Below are positions 1 through 8,614 of a stretch of DNA of 64,000 nt, piece after piece. Numbering within the stretch: position 1 is the first letter of the stretch; every line of letters begins with the position of its first letter. Position numbers and translations under genes: made by a program. This stretch comes from Brevundimonas bullata (lineage in GTDB: Bacteria; Pseudomonadota; Alphaproteobacteria; Caulobacterales; Caulobacteraceae), in NCBI RefSeq assembly GCF_003350205.1, contig NZ_QLLC01000004.1, positions 1 to 64,000 on the forward strand, given 5' to 3'. Below the pieces are notes generated by a model. It did no database searches, was not told the origin of the DNA, and worked only from the letters and a program-made list of their open reading frames with translations.

Positions 1-156
1 CGTAACTAACCCAAGGACTCTGGTCGCCGCTGGATGAAAACTCAGAGGCACGTCAGAGTCAGACCGCGCATTCGCCCGGTGATCGACACCTAGCCTGAAA
101 ACGAATTCTCCCAACCGCCGCAGCCGCCCAAGCCGCATCAGCCTGCCGTAGGGCGA

Positions 157-384
157 TCAATCAAGCGCGTCGCGAGCGCGTGCATCAGCAGCCGCCAGAC
201 CGCCGATGATGAAGGTGGCGACGCAGCGGGCCTGATGAGCGTCCGACTCCAGGAGCGCCAGGGCCAGCTCTTTGGAACAGGCGAGCTCCTCGCTATCGAG
301 AACCTCCTGCGCCGCCGCTTCGAGATCCTTGAACCCGTTGGCCGTCCTGGCGGCGCGCTCTTCAATGGTCTGTAGCCTGTCCAT
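157..384 (-). CDS. Small hypothetical protein, 75 aa
   Basis: An acidic, helix-rich small protein with no motif I recognise. It has no signal peptide, but its C-terminal part has a hydrophobic stretch (CVATFIIGGLAAADA) that could be a helix packed in a dimer. Two in-frame ATGs lie six bases apart; a GAGG sequence directly abuts the first, so the second (used here) has the better Shine-Dalgarno spacing. Codon use is typical of the GC-rich host. It stands alone next to an insertion sequence, so context gives no functional hint. It could also be a chance ORF; an overlapping longer minus-strand reading frame has low-complexity arginine/serine content and is unlikely to be real. Confidence 0.5.
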   Translation of the reverse strand: MDRLQTIEERAARTANGFKDLEAAAQEVLDSEELACSKELALALLESDAHQARCVATFIIGGLAAADARARDALD

Positions 385-546
385 ATCCATCCTCGGCAGC
401 GCTCCGTCTCACGCCATACGCATCGCAGATGCAGATCAAACCTGACGCTTGATCCGCCCCTTCCCCAGGCCCTAGACGGATGATCGCCCACATCCACTGT
501 AGGCGCGTGTGCGCCGTCCTTTTCGCCGACCAGCTGGACTGACTAG

Positions 547-1373
547 GCTCAGGACCCATTGATCCGAGTGAGACGATCTGATTCAGGCTCCTGAGGAGTC
601 TGGACATGAGTGACCTGTATTGGCTGACGGACGAGCAGACGGCGCGGCTGGCGCCCTATTTCCCGAAGAGCCACGGCAAGCCTCGGGTGGATGACCGCCG
701 GGTTCTGAGCGGGATCATTTTCGTCAACCGCCACGGCCTGCGCTGGCGTGATGCGCCGGCGGCCTATGGGCCACACAAGACCCTCTACAATCGCTGGAAG
801 CGATGGAGCGAGGCAGGCGTCTTCATGCGGATGATGGATGGTCTGTCCGGGGCTCAGACCGAACGCCGCACCGTCATGATCGACGCGACCTATCTCAAGG
901 CGCACCGCACGGCTTCAAGCCTGCGGGTAAAAAGGGGGGCCTCGGGCGGCTGATCGGACGCACGAAAGGCGGCATGAACACCAAGCTGCACCCCGTGAGC
1001 GATGCGAACGGAAGGCCCATCAGCCCGTTCGTGACGGCGGGCCAGGTCAGCGATTACACCGGCGCCGCAGCCTTGCTGGACGGCCTGCCCCGAGCCCAAT
1101 GGCTGCTGGGCGACTGGGGCTATGACGCAGACTGGTTCAGGGACGCCTTGCGGGGCCAAGGGGATCACGCCCTGCATCCCGGGGCGCAAAACCCGAGCCG
1201 AGCCCATCCGCTACGACAAGCGCAGGTACAAACGGCGTAACCGGATAGAGATCATGTTCGGGTGCCTGAAAGACTGGCGGCGGATCGCCACCCGATATGA
1301 TCGCTGCCCGATCGTCTTCCTCTCCGTCATAGCCCTCGCCGCAACCGTCCTGTTCTGGCTATGAGTCCTGAGC
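547..1373 (+). mobile_element. IS5-family insertion sequence (IS427-like), 827 bp
   Basis: The ends are inverted repeats. The left end reads GCTCAGGACCCATTG and the reverse complement of the right end reads GCTCAGGACTCATAG, with two mismatches over 15 bases. Both ends are flanked by CTAG (543-546 and 1374-1377), fitting a YTAR or TA target duplication, which is known for IS5-type elements. The interior encodes a DDE transposase split over three frames. The length is in the usual range for the IS427 group. Because CTAG is itself palindromic, the exact boundary could shift by one or two bases. Subgroup assignment is from remembered similarity of the transposase and was not searched. Confidence 0.85.
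606..1364 (+). pseudogene. IS5-family DDE transposase, orfA/orfB with extra frameshift
   Basis: Conceptual translation gives one IS5-type transposase spread over three frames. Frame one (606-953) holds the N-terminal helix-turn-helix and the first catalytic Asp in MIDATYLKAHR. At about 930-939 an A5G6 tract lets the reading shift -1 into frame two, which gives KKGGLGRLIGRTKGG and the second Asp region LGDWGYDAD. A -1 shift here is the normal expression mode of this group. A second shift is needed near 1152-1155: a run of four G appears to carry one G too many, after which frame three supplies KGITPCIPGRK and the Glu-containing RRNRIEIMFG up to ALAATVLFWL. The second shift is not expected in an active element, so I call it inactive, unless it is a sequencing error. 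Confidence 0.8.
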
Positions 1374-1580
1374 CTAGGCGTGGAGATCGTCCCGGGCCGG
1401 CCTTACGCTAGGAGGCCAATCACATCGTCGGCGGGCACACGGCTTTTCAGAACGTTTCAACGAAATCCACAGAAACTGCCCCCCTGATGCCCTCCTTGAA
1501 CTAAGTTACTCCGAATACGGAACAAACGACTCCCGAAAAATCGGTACAATATACTGATTTTACTAAGAAAGTCTGGCAAA

Positions 1581-1619
1581 CGGCGACGGGTTCGAACCGC
1601 CGACCCTCTCGGTGTAAAC
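1581..1619 (-). repeat. 39-bp tRNA-Val 3'-half remnant (putative att site)
   Basis: These 39 bases are identical to 3209-3247 inside the intact tRNA-Val gene, covering anticodon loop, variable region, T-arm and the start of the acceptor strand. Identity stops abruptly on both sides. It lies downstream of the 3' end of the tRNA, in the same orientation. This is the known signature of an integrase crossover inside a tRNA gene, where one end of the element rebuilds the gene and the other keeps a partial copy. The remnant lacks the 5' acceptor strand and D-arm, so it cannot be a functional tRNA. Confidence 0.8.
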
Positions 1620-1799
1620 AAATGGGCCTGCGCCTAAGAGACTGTATTTTCTAACGTTCCGGTGGCTAAGTTTCCGGTTTCGTTCCGGCAATTTTAGGCT
1701 GTTTCTGGGAACTTTCTGGGCACCTCTTGCCGCGCCCAGCCCATCGTCGCCTATCAACCCGTTGCGGATTTTGGCGGCCAGCCGATAGAAGGAGAGCCG

Positions 1800-2192
1800 A
1801 TGATTATCGCCATGATGCTCTTGGTTCTTAGCCAATCGCCCCCCTTCGATGCGGCGGGGCCTGAACCTGTCGTTTGTGAACAGTCCGAACGAGATCCAGT
1901 TACGGGATCTCGTCTGTGGTGCCCTGCTGAGGTCAAAGGGCGGGTTCCGCAACGCCTATTAGCGACTGCCCCCATCGATCAGGTCGGTAAGGGATGGGCA
2001 TTGTTGAAATGCGATCTCGGCGAAAACGGCGTGACTACTGCCTGTAGACTTGTTGAAGAGTCAGAACCACAATCTCCGTTCGGCGCGTGGGCGACAAGTG
2101 TTCAGCTTCGGGCGATTGCACAGGGAACGGATGGCAATCTGCCCACGCCTGGCGACAGCTATTACGCTTTTGCCCGATGGGAAGTTCGCTAA
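1800..2192 (+). CDS. Secreted hypothetical protein, TonB-C-like, 130 aa
   Basis: The protein begins with a short hydrophobic leader (MIIAMMLLVL), so it is probably exported or membrane-tethered. The C-terminal half contains ALLKCDLGENGVTTACRLVEE followed by a PFGAWA stretch. That pattern, a strand with Cys, a Gly-containing turn, a second Cys, then a Val-rich strand, resembles the TonB C-terminal-like domain of many Caulobacterales periplasmic proteins, though it is distant. A strong AAGGAG Shine-Dalgarno precedes the ATG by a few bases, which supports expression. It is the first gene of the tRNA-Val islet, with a second secreted protein 78 bp downstream in the same direction. The fold assignment is tentative and the function unknown. 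Confidence 0.6.
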   Translation: MIIAMMLLVLSQSPPFDAAGPEPVVCEQSERDPVTGSRLWCPAEVKGRVPQRLLATAPIDQVGKGWALLKCDLGENGVTTACRLVEESEPQSPFGAWATSVQLRAIAQGTDGNLPTPGDSYYAFARWEVR

Positions 2193-2270
2193 CGTCCGCT
2201 TCCCGCCGGAGCGCTCCTAGACCGGGGCATCGGCCATGCCACGACGCGCACCACGTAGCGAGGACACCCC

Positions 2271-3008
2271 ATGCGCCCATTTAGCCTGCTTGCCGTCCTG
2301 ATCGGCCTAGCCGCCCCGAGCATCGCAATGGCGCAGGGCATGGTCCACATGCCGGTTACAGTGGTTTCGGGTCCTCCTGTGGGCGAACAAGGCGTGCTGA
2401 GCGGGGCGCGGTTCGCGGAGCATGTCGTGCGGGCCTCCAATGCCATCGTCACCGAGATGCCTCTCACAGTGGGACGGCGCATCATTCCAGCGGGGACGCC
2501 ATTGGCGCAGGTCCGCTCAAACTCCCTCCCTGTCCAGCGGGTATGGTGCGATGTCCGCCCAATGGGGCGCTGGAGTTCCGGCGACGCTGCGTGTTTCGAG
2601 GACCGTGATGACGATGGCCGGCTCGACCGGAGCCTCCGGGGTCTGACTCAGCCCGGCTACTTTACCTTCGGCGTCGCCGCGATCGGCGACTACCGTGACC
2701 TTGCCCAGCAAGCCACCTATCGCGAGGCGACTCCGGAGGAGCGTCCGACGACCCGCTTTGGCCTGATCCTGTGCCGCAACATTTCAGGCCAGCACGGCTT
2801 CGCCATCACCGTTCCCCTGCACGACAACGACTGGCTGGTGAACCCCGCCCCCTGCCCCATCATGCCGGAGCGATTGGACGGGAAGCAGGTCATTCGGTTC
2901 CAAGGGCTGCGCCTCGAAATAAGTGAACCGCGCGACGCTGGCTCATGGATAGTCATCTCGGCCATTCCTAGGGACGCTGACATCGTCCTTTCGTTCCGGC
3001 GACGTTAA
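2271..3008 (+). CDS. Secreted hypothetical protein with Ca-loop-like motif, 245 aa
   Basis: A clear Sec signal peptide (MRPFSLLAVLIGLAAPSIAMA, cleavage expected after AMA) predicts a periplasmic or secreted protein of about 225 residues. A central segment has WCDVRPMG followed by CFEDRDDDGRLD. The D-x-D-x-D-G spacing resembles an EF-hand-like calcium loop, and two cysteines flank it, so a disulphide is possible. A further C-x(n)-C pair appears in the C-terminal half (LILCRN and APCPIM). A GAGGA ribosome site precedes the ATG. It is the second gene of the islet, codirectional with the preceding secreted protein. I do not recognise the family. The calcium suggestion rests only on the short motif. 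Confidence 0.6.
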   Translation: MRPFSLLAVLIGLAAPSIAMAQGMVHMPVTVVSGPPVGEQGVLSGARFAEHVVRASNAIVTEMPLTVGRRIIPAGTPLAQVRSNSLPVQRVWCDVRPMGRWSSGDAACFEDRDDDGRLDRSLRGLTQPGYFTFGVAAIGDYRDLAQQATYREATPEERPTTRFGLILCRNISGQHGFAITVPLHDNDWLVNPAPCPIMPERLDGKQVIRFQGLRLEISEPRDAGSWIVISAIPRDADIVLSFRRR

Positions 3009-3118
3009 ACAGGCCGTCTGGCCGCGGTGCGGGCGGAGCTATCGTGTTACTACCCGTTGCGGAAGTTGGGAGTGTCCGCTCTCAAGTCGTCTGGCCGCCT
3101 AGCTGTTCGCATTCACAT

Positions 3119-3169
3119 GATATCTGGGTACCAGAAGCTCATAGTCATCCGCCAAAAATCCCAGATATC
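3119..3169. repeat. 10-bp inverted repeat near the islet end
   Basis: GATATCTGGG (3119-3128) and CCCAGATATC (3160-3169) form a perfect 10-bp inverted repeat with a 31-base spacer, immediately before an AT-rich run and the tRNA 3' end. It could be a terminator-like hairpin for the secreted-protein gene, or a recombinase or excisionase arm site at the junction. No poly-T follows the right arm, so an ordinary intrinsic terminator is less likely. Confidence 0.45.
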
Positions 3170-3201
3170 AAAAATAATGATTATTTATCAATAACTTAAA
3201 G

Positions 3202-3278
3202 TGGTAGGCGGCGACGGGTTCGAACCGCCGACCCTCTCGGTGTAAACGAGATGCTCTGACCAGCTGAGCTAGCCGCCC
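3202..3278 (-). tRNA. tRNA-Val (anticodon TAC)
   Basis: The minus strand starts GGGCGGCTAGCTCAG (acceptor strand and D-arm), has anticodon loop TTTACAC with TAC at its centre, and a T-arm GGTTCGAACC. It ends in an encoded CCA (plus-strand TGG at 3202-3204). The acceptor stem pairs with one G-U at the first position. It lies 41 bp downstream of the hup gene on the same strand. Its 3' half is duplicated 1.6 kb away, so it is probably an integration target. Confidence 0.95.
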
Positions 3279-3319
3279 TCATGACGTGTGCGTCAGGCGC
3301 GCTTAATGCCCGTGTCCGC

Positions 3320-3595
3320 TCAGCCGTTCAAGGCGCTTTTCAATCCTTCCCCAACCCGGAAGCGGGCGGTGCGCGAGGCGGGGCGGGCGATGGCCTCGCC
3401 GGTCTGCGGATTACGGGCGGTTCCGGCCTTGCGCTCGACGGCGATAAAACTGCCGAAACCGACCAGGCGCACGTCGCGGCCACGGGTCAGCGAGGCCGTC
3501 ACATTGTCCGTAAAGGCTTCCAGCGCCAGCTTGGCCTGGTCGCGGCTGATGCCCGCCGCCTCGGCCATGACGCCGATCAGCTCGGTCTTGTTCAT
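3320..3595 (-). CDS. hup: HU-family DNA-binding protein, 91 aa
   Basis: This is a nucleoid-associated protein that bends and compacts DNA as a dimer. The start MNKTELIGVMAEAAG, the helical N-terminal region and the GFGSF turn are typical, as is the RNPQTGE beta-arm tip that intercalates at a proline. The usual family length is about 90 residues. An upstream in-frame codon would add 11 residues, but a GGGGAG ribosome site lies just before the ATG used here. It follows lon on the same strand with 118 bp between, as in many alphaproteobacteria, and precedes tRNA-Val. The hupB name is the Caulobacter convention; sequence alone cannot say which HU paralogue it is. Confidence 0.95.
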   Translation of the reverse strand: MNKTELIGVMAEAAGISRDQAKLALEAFTDNVTASLTRGRDVRLVGFGSFIAVERKAGTARNPQTGEAIARPASRTARFRVGEGLKSALNG

Positions 3596-3663
3596 TGTCT
3601 GCTCCCCAGCAAATTTCCCCGGGCGCACTTAAGGCCTTCCTGACGCTGACGTCAAAAGCAACA

Positions 3664-3685
3664 CGGCCCGGGTTCCCCCGGGCCG
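3664..3685 (-). terminator. Hairpin between lon and hup (putative lon terminator)
   Basis: A perfect 9-bp stem, CGGCCCGGG-TTCC-CCCGGGCCG, lies 29 bases after the lon stop codon. On the minus strand it is followed by a moderately T-rich GTGTTGCTTTT, so it is a weak or Rho-assisted intrinsic terminator rather than a canonical one. Confidence 0.55.
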
Positions 3686-3713
3686 CGCGCTGTCGGTCAG
3701 ATGGTCGTCGGCC

Positions 3714-6113
3714 TCAGTGGCTGACGGCGGTTCCGTCCTGGGTCGGCGTCCCCTGCGGCGCGGGCAGCAGCGGCTCAGCCGCCTCGTCCCATTCCACCGG
3801 CGTCAGCGTGCCGGTCAGGGCCCACTTCAGCGCCTCGTCGGCGGTCGAGATCGGGATGATCTCCAGCGCCGACTTCACGTTCTCCGGCACCTCCTCCAGG
3901 TCCTTCTCGTTCTCCTGAGGGATCAGCACCGTCTTCACGCCAGAGCGCAGAGCCGCCAGCAGCTTTTCCTTCAGGCCGCCGATGGCCGTGACACGGCCGC
4001 GCAGGGTGATCTCGCCGGTCATGGCGATGTCCTTGCGGATCGGGATGCCGGTCAGGACCGAGACCATGGCCACGGTCATGGCCACGCCGGCCGAGGGGCC
4101 GTCCTTGGGCGTGGCGCCGTCCGGCACGTGAACGTGGATGTCGGTCTTCTCGAACACCGGCGGCTTGACGCCGAAGCTGAGGGCGCGGCTGCGGACGTAG
4201 GAGGCGGCGGCGGAGATCGATTCCTTCATCACCTCCTTCAGGTTGCCGGTCACGGTCATGCGGCCGCGGCCCGGCATCTTGATCGCCTCGATGGTGAGGA
4301 TGTCGCCGCCGAACTCGGTCCAGGCCAGGCCGGTGACGATACCCACCTGATCCTCAGCATCCGTCTCGCCGTAGCGGAACTTCTTCACCCCCGCATATTC
4401 GGCCAGCTTGGCCGCATCGACGGTGATGGAGACAGCCTTGGTCTTGGCCATCTCGCGCACCGCCTTGCGGGCAAGACCGCCCAGGGCGCGTTCCAGCGAA
4501 CGCACGCCGGCTTCACGCGTGTAATAGCGGATCAAGTCGCGGATCGTCTCTTCCGGGGCGATCAGCTCGCCGTCTTTCAGGCCGTGATCCTTGAGCTGTT
4601 TCGGCAGGACGTGACGCTTGGCGATCTCGACCTTCTCATCCTCGGTGTAGCCGCTGACCCGGATGATCTCCATCCGGTCCATCAGGGGCTGAGGCATGTT
4701 CAGACTGTTGGCCGTGGTCACGAACATGACCTGCGACAGGTCATAGTCGACCTCAAGATAGTGGTCGCCGAAGGTGGAGTTCTGGGCCGGGTCCAGCACC
4801 TCCAGCAGCGCCGACGACGGGTCGCCGCGCCAGTCGGACCCCAGCTTGTCGATCTCGTCCAGCAGAACGAAGGCGTTGGTCGTCTTGGCCTTCTTCATCG
4901 ACTGGATGATCTTGCCGGGCATGGAGCCGATGTAGGTCCGGCGGTGGCCGCGGATCTCGCTTTCGTCGCGCACGCCGCCCAGCGACATGCGGACGTATTC
5001 ACGCCCGGTCGCCTTGGCGATGGACTGCGCCAGCGAGGTCTTACCGACGCCGGGAGGGCCGACCAGGCACAGAATCGGACCCTTCAGGCTGCCGGTGCGC
5101 GCCTGGACGGCCAGATACTCGATGATCCGTTCCTTGACCTTCTCGAGGCCGTAGTGATCCTCCTCGAGGATGTCCTCGGCCTTTTGCAGGTCGATCGGCT
5201 TGGTCTTGGCCTTGCCCCACGGCACGGACAGCAGCCAGTCGAGGTAGTTGCGCACCACGGTCGATTCCGCCGACATCGGTGACATGTTGCGCAGCTTCTT
5301 CAGCTCCGCATCGGCCTTGGCGCGCGCCTCCTTGGACAGCTTGGTCTTGCGGATGCGCTTTTCGAGTTCCAGCAGTTCGTCGCGCGAGTCGTCGGTCTCA
5401 CCCAGCTCGCGCTGGATCGCCTTCATCTGCTCGTTCAGATAATATTCGCGCTGGGTCTTCTCCATCTGGCGCTTCACGCGCGAGCGGATCTTCTTCTCGA
5501 CCTGAAGGACGCTGATTTCGCCCTCCATCAGGCCATAGACCTTCTCCAGTCGGGCCGGCACCTCGATGGTTTCCAGCAGGCTCTGCTTGTCGGCGATCTT
5601 CACCGACAGGTGGGCGGCCACGCTGTCCGCCAGCTTGGACGGGTCGCTGATCTGGGGGATGGAGCTGAGGGCCTCGGGCGGGACCTTCTTGTTCAGCTTC
5701 ACATAGTTTTCGAACTGCTCGATCACCGCGCGCAGAAGGGCTTCACTCTGCGAGGCGTCGCCTTCTTCATCGGCGATCTCGACGGCCTCGGCCTCGTAAT
5801 AGTCCTCGCGGTCAGTGAAGCGGATCAGGCGCGCGCGGCCCTTGCCCTCGACCAGCACCTTTACGGTGCCGTCGGGCAGCTTCAGCAGTTGCAGGACAGT
5901 GGCCAGAACGCCCGTCTGATAGATGGCGTCCGCCGCAGGATCGTCGTCGACGGAGTTCTTCTGGGTGGCGAGCAGGATCTGCTTGTCGCCCTTCATGATC
6001 TCGTCCAGCGCCCGCACGGACTTCTCGCGTCCTACGAACAGCGGCACGACCATGTGCGGAAAGACGACGATGTCTCTCAGCGGCAGGACGGGGAGGATTT
6101 TGCTCTCGGTCAT
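3714..6113 (-). CDS. lon: ATP-dependent Lon protease (endopeptidase La), 799 aa
   Basis: Lon is a cytosolic AAA+ serine protease that degrades misfolded and regulatory proteins; in Caulobacter its known substrates include DnaA, CcrM and SciP. An N-terminal substrate-binding domain (about residues 1-200) and coiled coil precede the AAA+ module, with Walker A GPPGVGKT near residue 355 and Walker [10 protein letters not shown]. The C-terminal proteolytic domain has the catalytic serine in DGPSAG and a later conserved lysine region ([10 protein letters not shown]). The length is the normal one for LonA. It sits in the tig-clpP-clpX-lon-hup order known across proteobacteria. I see no clear heat-shock promoter in the 362 bp upstream. 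Confidence 0.98.
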   Translation of the reverse strand: MTESKILPVLPLRDIVVFPHMVVPLFVGREKSVRALDEIMKGDKQILLATQKNSVDDDPAADAIYQTGVLATVLQLLKLPDGTVKVLVEGKGRARLIRFTDREDYYEAEAVEIADEEGDASQSEALLRAVIEQFENYVKLNKKVPPEALSSIPQISDPSKLADSVAAHLSVKIADKQSLLETIEVPARLEKVYGLMEGEISVLQVEKKIRSRVKRQMEKTQREYYLNEQMKAIQRELGETDDSRDELLELEKRIRKTKLSKEARAKADAELKKLRNMSPMSAESTVVRNYLDWLLSVPWGKAKTKPIDLQKAEDILEEDHYGLEKVKERIIEYLAVQARTGSLKGPILCLVGPPGVGKTSLAQSIAKATGREYVRMSLGGVRDESEIRGHRRTYIGSMPGKIIQSMKKAKTTNAFVLLDEIDKLGSDWRGDPSSALLEVLDPAQNSTFGDHYLEVDYDLSQVMFVTTANSLNMPQPLMDRMEIIRVSGYTEDEKVEIAKRHVLPKQLKDHGLKDGELIAPEETIRDLIRYYTREAGVRSLERALGGLARKAVREMAKTKAVSITVDAAKLAEYAGVKKFRYGETDAEDQVGIVTGLAWTEFGGDILTIEAIKMPGRGRMTVTGNLKEVMKESISAAASYVRSRALSFGVKPPVFEKTDIHVHVPDGATPKDGPSAGVAMTVAMVSVLTGIPIRKDIAMTGEITLRGRVTAIGGLKEKLLAALRSGVKTVLIPQENEKDLEEVPENVKSALEIIPISTADEALKWALTGTLTPVEWDEAAEPLLPAPQGTPTQDGTAVSH

Positions 6114-6475
6114 GATGCGTACTTTCCTGGGCCATCGGAGATCTCCGGCCCGCCGCTCTGAAACGCCCCGGCGCGAATGCCAAGACCCTCCTGAACGACC
6201 CGCCGATTCCGGCGGCTTTCGTGTGAGTATGTGGTTCGTGTGACGCCGTGTTCAAGCGTAGCGGGCGGATGGCCCACAGATGCGTGTTTCGGCGGCCACG
6301 GTGGACGACCTGATCGGCCCTCTCCGGCGCCGAGGCCGGTTCATGCGCCGACGGCGTCCGGGGAAGTCATCTCCACCTCGAACAGTCTGTGGCGCCGGGG
6401 CCGCAGACCAGGCTGGAATGGAAAAGGGGGCGGGCCGTCGCCGGCGCCGCCCCCTTCCGACAGTGCATCGCCCGA
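6114..6475. other. 362-bp gap between lon and clpX
   Basis: This gap holds the clpX terminator at its right end and the promoter region of lon at its left. Several short reading frames cross it, but they are arginine/proline-rich, overlap one another and have no ribosome site, so I do not call a gene. I could not identify a sigma-32 or CtrA box with confidence. Confidence 0.6.
6422..6456 (-). terminator. Intrinsic terminator after clpX
   Basis: On the minus strand, the arms GGGGGCGG and CCGCCCCC form an 8-bp stem that is followed by TTTTC, about 20 bases after the clpX stop. Stem, loop and T-run make a convincing intrinsic terminator. Confidence 0.8.
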
Positions 6476-7744
6476 TCAAGCGGCGCCGTCGGCCTTCTTC
6501 TTGGAGCTTTCCGAGTAGATCAGCAGCGGCTGGGCGCGGCCTTCGATCACCTCGGCATTGACCACGACCTCCTCGACGCCCTCGAAGGTCGGCAGTTCGA
6601 ACATGGTCTCCAGCAGGATGCCTTCCAGAATGGAACGCAGGCCGCGAGCGCCGGTCTTGCGCGTGATCGCCTTCTTGGCGACGGCGTTCAGCGCGTCGTC
6701 GGTGAAGGTCAGCGCCACGTTCTCCATCTCGAACAGACGCTTGTACTGCTTGACCAGAGCGTTCTTCGGCTCGGTCAGGATGGTGACAAGCGCCGTCTCA
6801 TCGAGGTCTTCCAGCGTCGCCAGAACCGGCAGACGGCCGATGAACTCGGGGATCAGGCCGAAGCGCATCAGATCGTCCGGCTCGACGCCCTTGAGGATAT
6901 CGCCGGTGCGGCGTTCGTCGATTTCCTTGACCTTGGCGCCGAAGCCGATCGAAGCCCCTGCGCCGCGCGCCGAGATCACCTTCTCAAGGCCGGCGAAGGC
7001 GCCGCCGACGATGAACAGGATGTTGGCGGTGTCGACCTGTAGGAACTCCTGCTGCGGATGCTTGCGGCCGCCTTGCGGAGGCACGGAGGCGACGGTGCCT
7101 TCCATGATCTTCAGCAGGGCCTGCTGCACGCCTTCGCCCGACACGTCGCGGGTGATCGACGGGTTGTCCGACTTGCGCGAAATCTTGTCGATCTCGTCGA
7201 TGTAGACGATGCCGCGCTGAGCCCGCTCGACGTTGTAGTCCGAGGCCTGAAGCAGCTTCAGGATGATGTTCTCGACATCCTCACCCACATAACCGGCTTC
7301 GGTCAGGGTCGTGGCGTCGGCCATGGTGAACGGCACGTCGATGATGCGGGCCAGCGTCTGGGCCAGCAGCGTCTTGCCCGAGCCGGTCGGCCCGATCAGC
7401 ATGATGTTCGACTTGGCCAGTTCGACGTCGTTGTTCTTCGTCGCGTGGTTCAGGCGCTTGTAGTGGTTGTGGACGGCGACGCTCAGCACCTTCTTGGCGT
7501 GGCTCTGGCCGATCACATAATCGTCCAGGACGTCGCGGATCTCCTTCGGAGTCGGCACGCCGTCCTTGGTCGTCTTGAAGGCGATCTTGTGCTCTTCGCG
7601 GATGATATCCATGCACAGTTCGACGCATTCATCGCAGATGAACACGGTCGGTCCCGCAATCAGCTTGCGGACTTCGTGCTGGCTCTTGCCGCAGAACGAG
7701 CAATAGAGCGTACTTTTAGCGTCTGTGCCGGCGGCTTTGGTCAT
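6476..7744 (-). CDS. clpX: ATP-dependent Clp protease ATP-binding subunit ClpX, 422 aa
   Basis: ClpX is a AAA+ unfoldase that delivers substrates to ClpP; in Caulobacter it controls CtrA turnover. The N-terminal C4 zinc finger is intact (CSFCGK near residue 15 and CDECVELC near residue 37). Walker A is GPTGSGKT, the pore loop is GYVGEDVE, Walker B is [10 protein letters not shown], and sensor and arginine-finger regions follow ([11 protein letters not shown]). The length is normal. It lies downstream of clpP on the same strand but is separated from it by a plus-strand HAD gene and a small minus-strand gene, so it is probably not cotranscribed with clpP. The strong terminator after it also isolates it from lon. 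Confidence 0.98.
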   Translation of the reverse strand: MTKAAGTDAKSTLYCSFCGKSQHEVRKLIAGPTVFICDECVELCMDIIREEHKIAFKTTKDGVPTPKEIRDVLDDYVIGQSHAKKVLSVAVHNHYKRLNHATKNNDVELAKSNIMLIGPTGSGKTLLAQTLARIIDVPFTMADATTLTEAGYVGEDVENIILKLLQASDYNVERAQRGIVYIDEIDKISRKSDNPSITRDVSGEGVQQALLKIMEGTVASVPPQGGRKHPQQEFLQVDTANILFIVGGAFAGLEKVISARGAGASIGFGAKVKEIDERRTGDILKGVEPDDLMRFGLIPEFIGRLPVLATLEDLDETALVTILTEPKNALVKQYKRLFEMENVALTFTDDALNAVAKKAITRKTGARGLRSILEGILLETMFELPTFEGVEEVVVNAEVIEGRAQPLLIYSESSKKKADGAA

Positions 7745-7938
7745 AGACCCTTCTCACTCCCGCGATCCGGCCCGACATGGGACGGAAGGCGCATACCTCG
7801 TCATTGATCCGTGAATCTATGCACGAAGGTCTTCAAAAAAAGACAATCACCCATCACACGTTCCGCCACAACCCTGTTGCGACACGACAATGTCGCTAAC
7901 ACGGACGGACAATGCAGTTTCTAAGGGGATCACGGCTA

Positions 7939-8586
7939 ATGGCAGACATGGGCGCCGCACAATCGTTTCGCCAGTCCCCCGTCGGGGACCGTCAGATCGT
8001 CGCTTTCGATTTCGACGGCACCCTGACGATTCGCGACAGTTTCACCGCCTTCCTGCGCTGGCGGGTCGGTGCGGCTGGCTGGGCTATCGGTCTGGCCAAG
8101 ATGGCGCCCGCGCTAGCGGCCTACATCGTCGACCGCGACCGGGGCCGGATCAAGGCCGCCTCGGTGCGTGAATTCCTGCACGGCGTGGAGCGCGCGGCGC
8201 TGGAGGCCGAGGCCGAACGCTATGCGGATCAGGTCTGGGACCGCTTCATGCGCCCCGACGCCCTCGCCTGCTGGAAGGCCTGGGGCGAGAAGGGCGCGCA
8301 CCGCGTCATCGTCACCGCTTCGCCGGAAACGACCGTCGCCCCCTTCGCCCGTCGCCTGGGGGCCGAAGGCCTGCTCGGGACCCAGCTGGTGTTCGATTCT
8401 CAGGATCGCGTCACGGGCGCCTTCGCGGGCGAGAACTGCCGGGGCGAGGAAAAGGTGCGCCGTCTGCGCGCCGCCTATGGCGACGACATGACGCTGGCCG
8501 CCGCCTATGGCGACACATCCGGCGACACCGAAATGATCGCCATCGCCGCTGAAAAAGGCTTCCGCGTCTTCACCGCCCATCCTTGA
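7939..8586 (+). CDS. HAD-IB family phosphatase, 215 aa
   Basis: A haloacid-dehalogenase-type hydrolase of the IB subfamily, which includes phosphoserine phosphatase-like enzymes and small-molecule phosphatases. Motif I is AFDFDGTLT with the nucleophilic Asp, motif II is VTASPE, the Lys region is GEEKVRRL, and motif III is YGDTSGDTEM. Helical cap residues lie between motifs I and II. I chose the ATG at 7939 because AAGGGGA precedes it by nine bases; an ATG 27 bases earlier in frame is the alternative. It stands between clpX and clpP but on the opposite strand, so it is an insertion into the protease block. The physiological substrate cannot be told from sequence. Confidence 0.88.
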   Translation: MADMGAAQSFRQSPVGDRQIVAFDFDGTLTIRDSFTAFLRWRVGAAGWAIGLAKMAPALAAYIVDRDRGRIKAASVREFLHGVERAALEAEAERYADQVWDRFMRPDALACWKAWGEKGAHRVIVTASPETTVAPFARRLGAEGLLGTQLVFDSQDRVTGAFAGENCRGEEKVRRLRAAYGDDMTLAAAYGDTSGDTEMIAIAAEKGFRVFTAHP

Positions 8587-8614
8587 GCGACGCCGTGACG
8601 GGCAGCGTCGGCGG

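Larger units (their letters stand above)
1581..3247. mobile_element. tRNA-Val-bounded genomic islet, integrase-less
   Basis: The segment between the two 39-bp direct repeats (1628 bp repeat-to-repeat) has the geometry of a DNA element integrated into the tRNA-Val 3' end. It contains two plus-strand genes for secreted proteins and no recombinase. AT-rich patches sit near both junctions (about 1500-1575 and 3160-3200), unlike the surrounding GC-rich sequence. It may be a decayed remnant of a larger island or a cargo unit mobilised in trans. The neighbouring IS5 copy lies outside the left repeat. The island interpretation is inference from repeat geometry. Confidence 0.6.

Noticed and set aside
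1581..1640. A second tRNA-Val gene
   Set aside because: Only the 3' half is present; the D-arm and 5' acceptor strand are missing, so it is an integration remnant.
1563..1975. Two overlapping minus-strand frames across the tRNA remnant
   Set aside because: They include the tRNA fragment in translation, lack ribosome sites, and oppose a gene with a strong AAGGAG.
3717..5282. 521-residue plus-strand frame opposite lon
   Set aside because: Antisense shadow of lon: the composition is dominated by histidine, arginine, leucine and valine with no family motif, and lon is certain.
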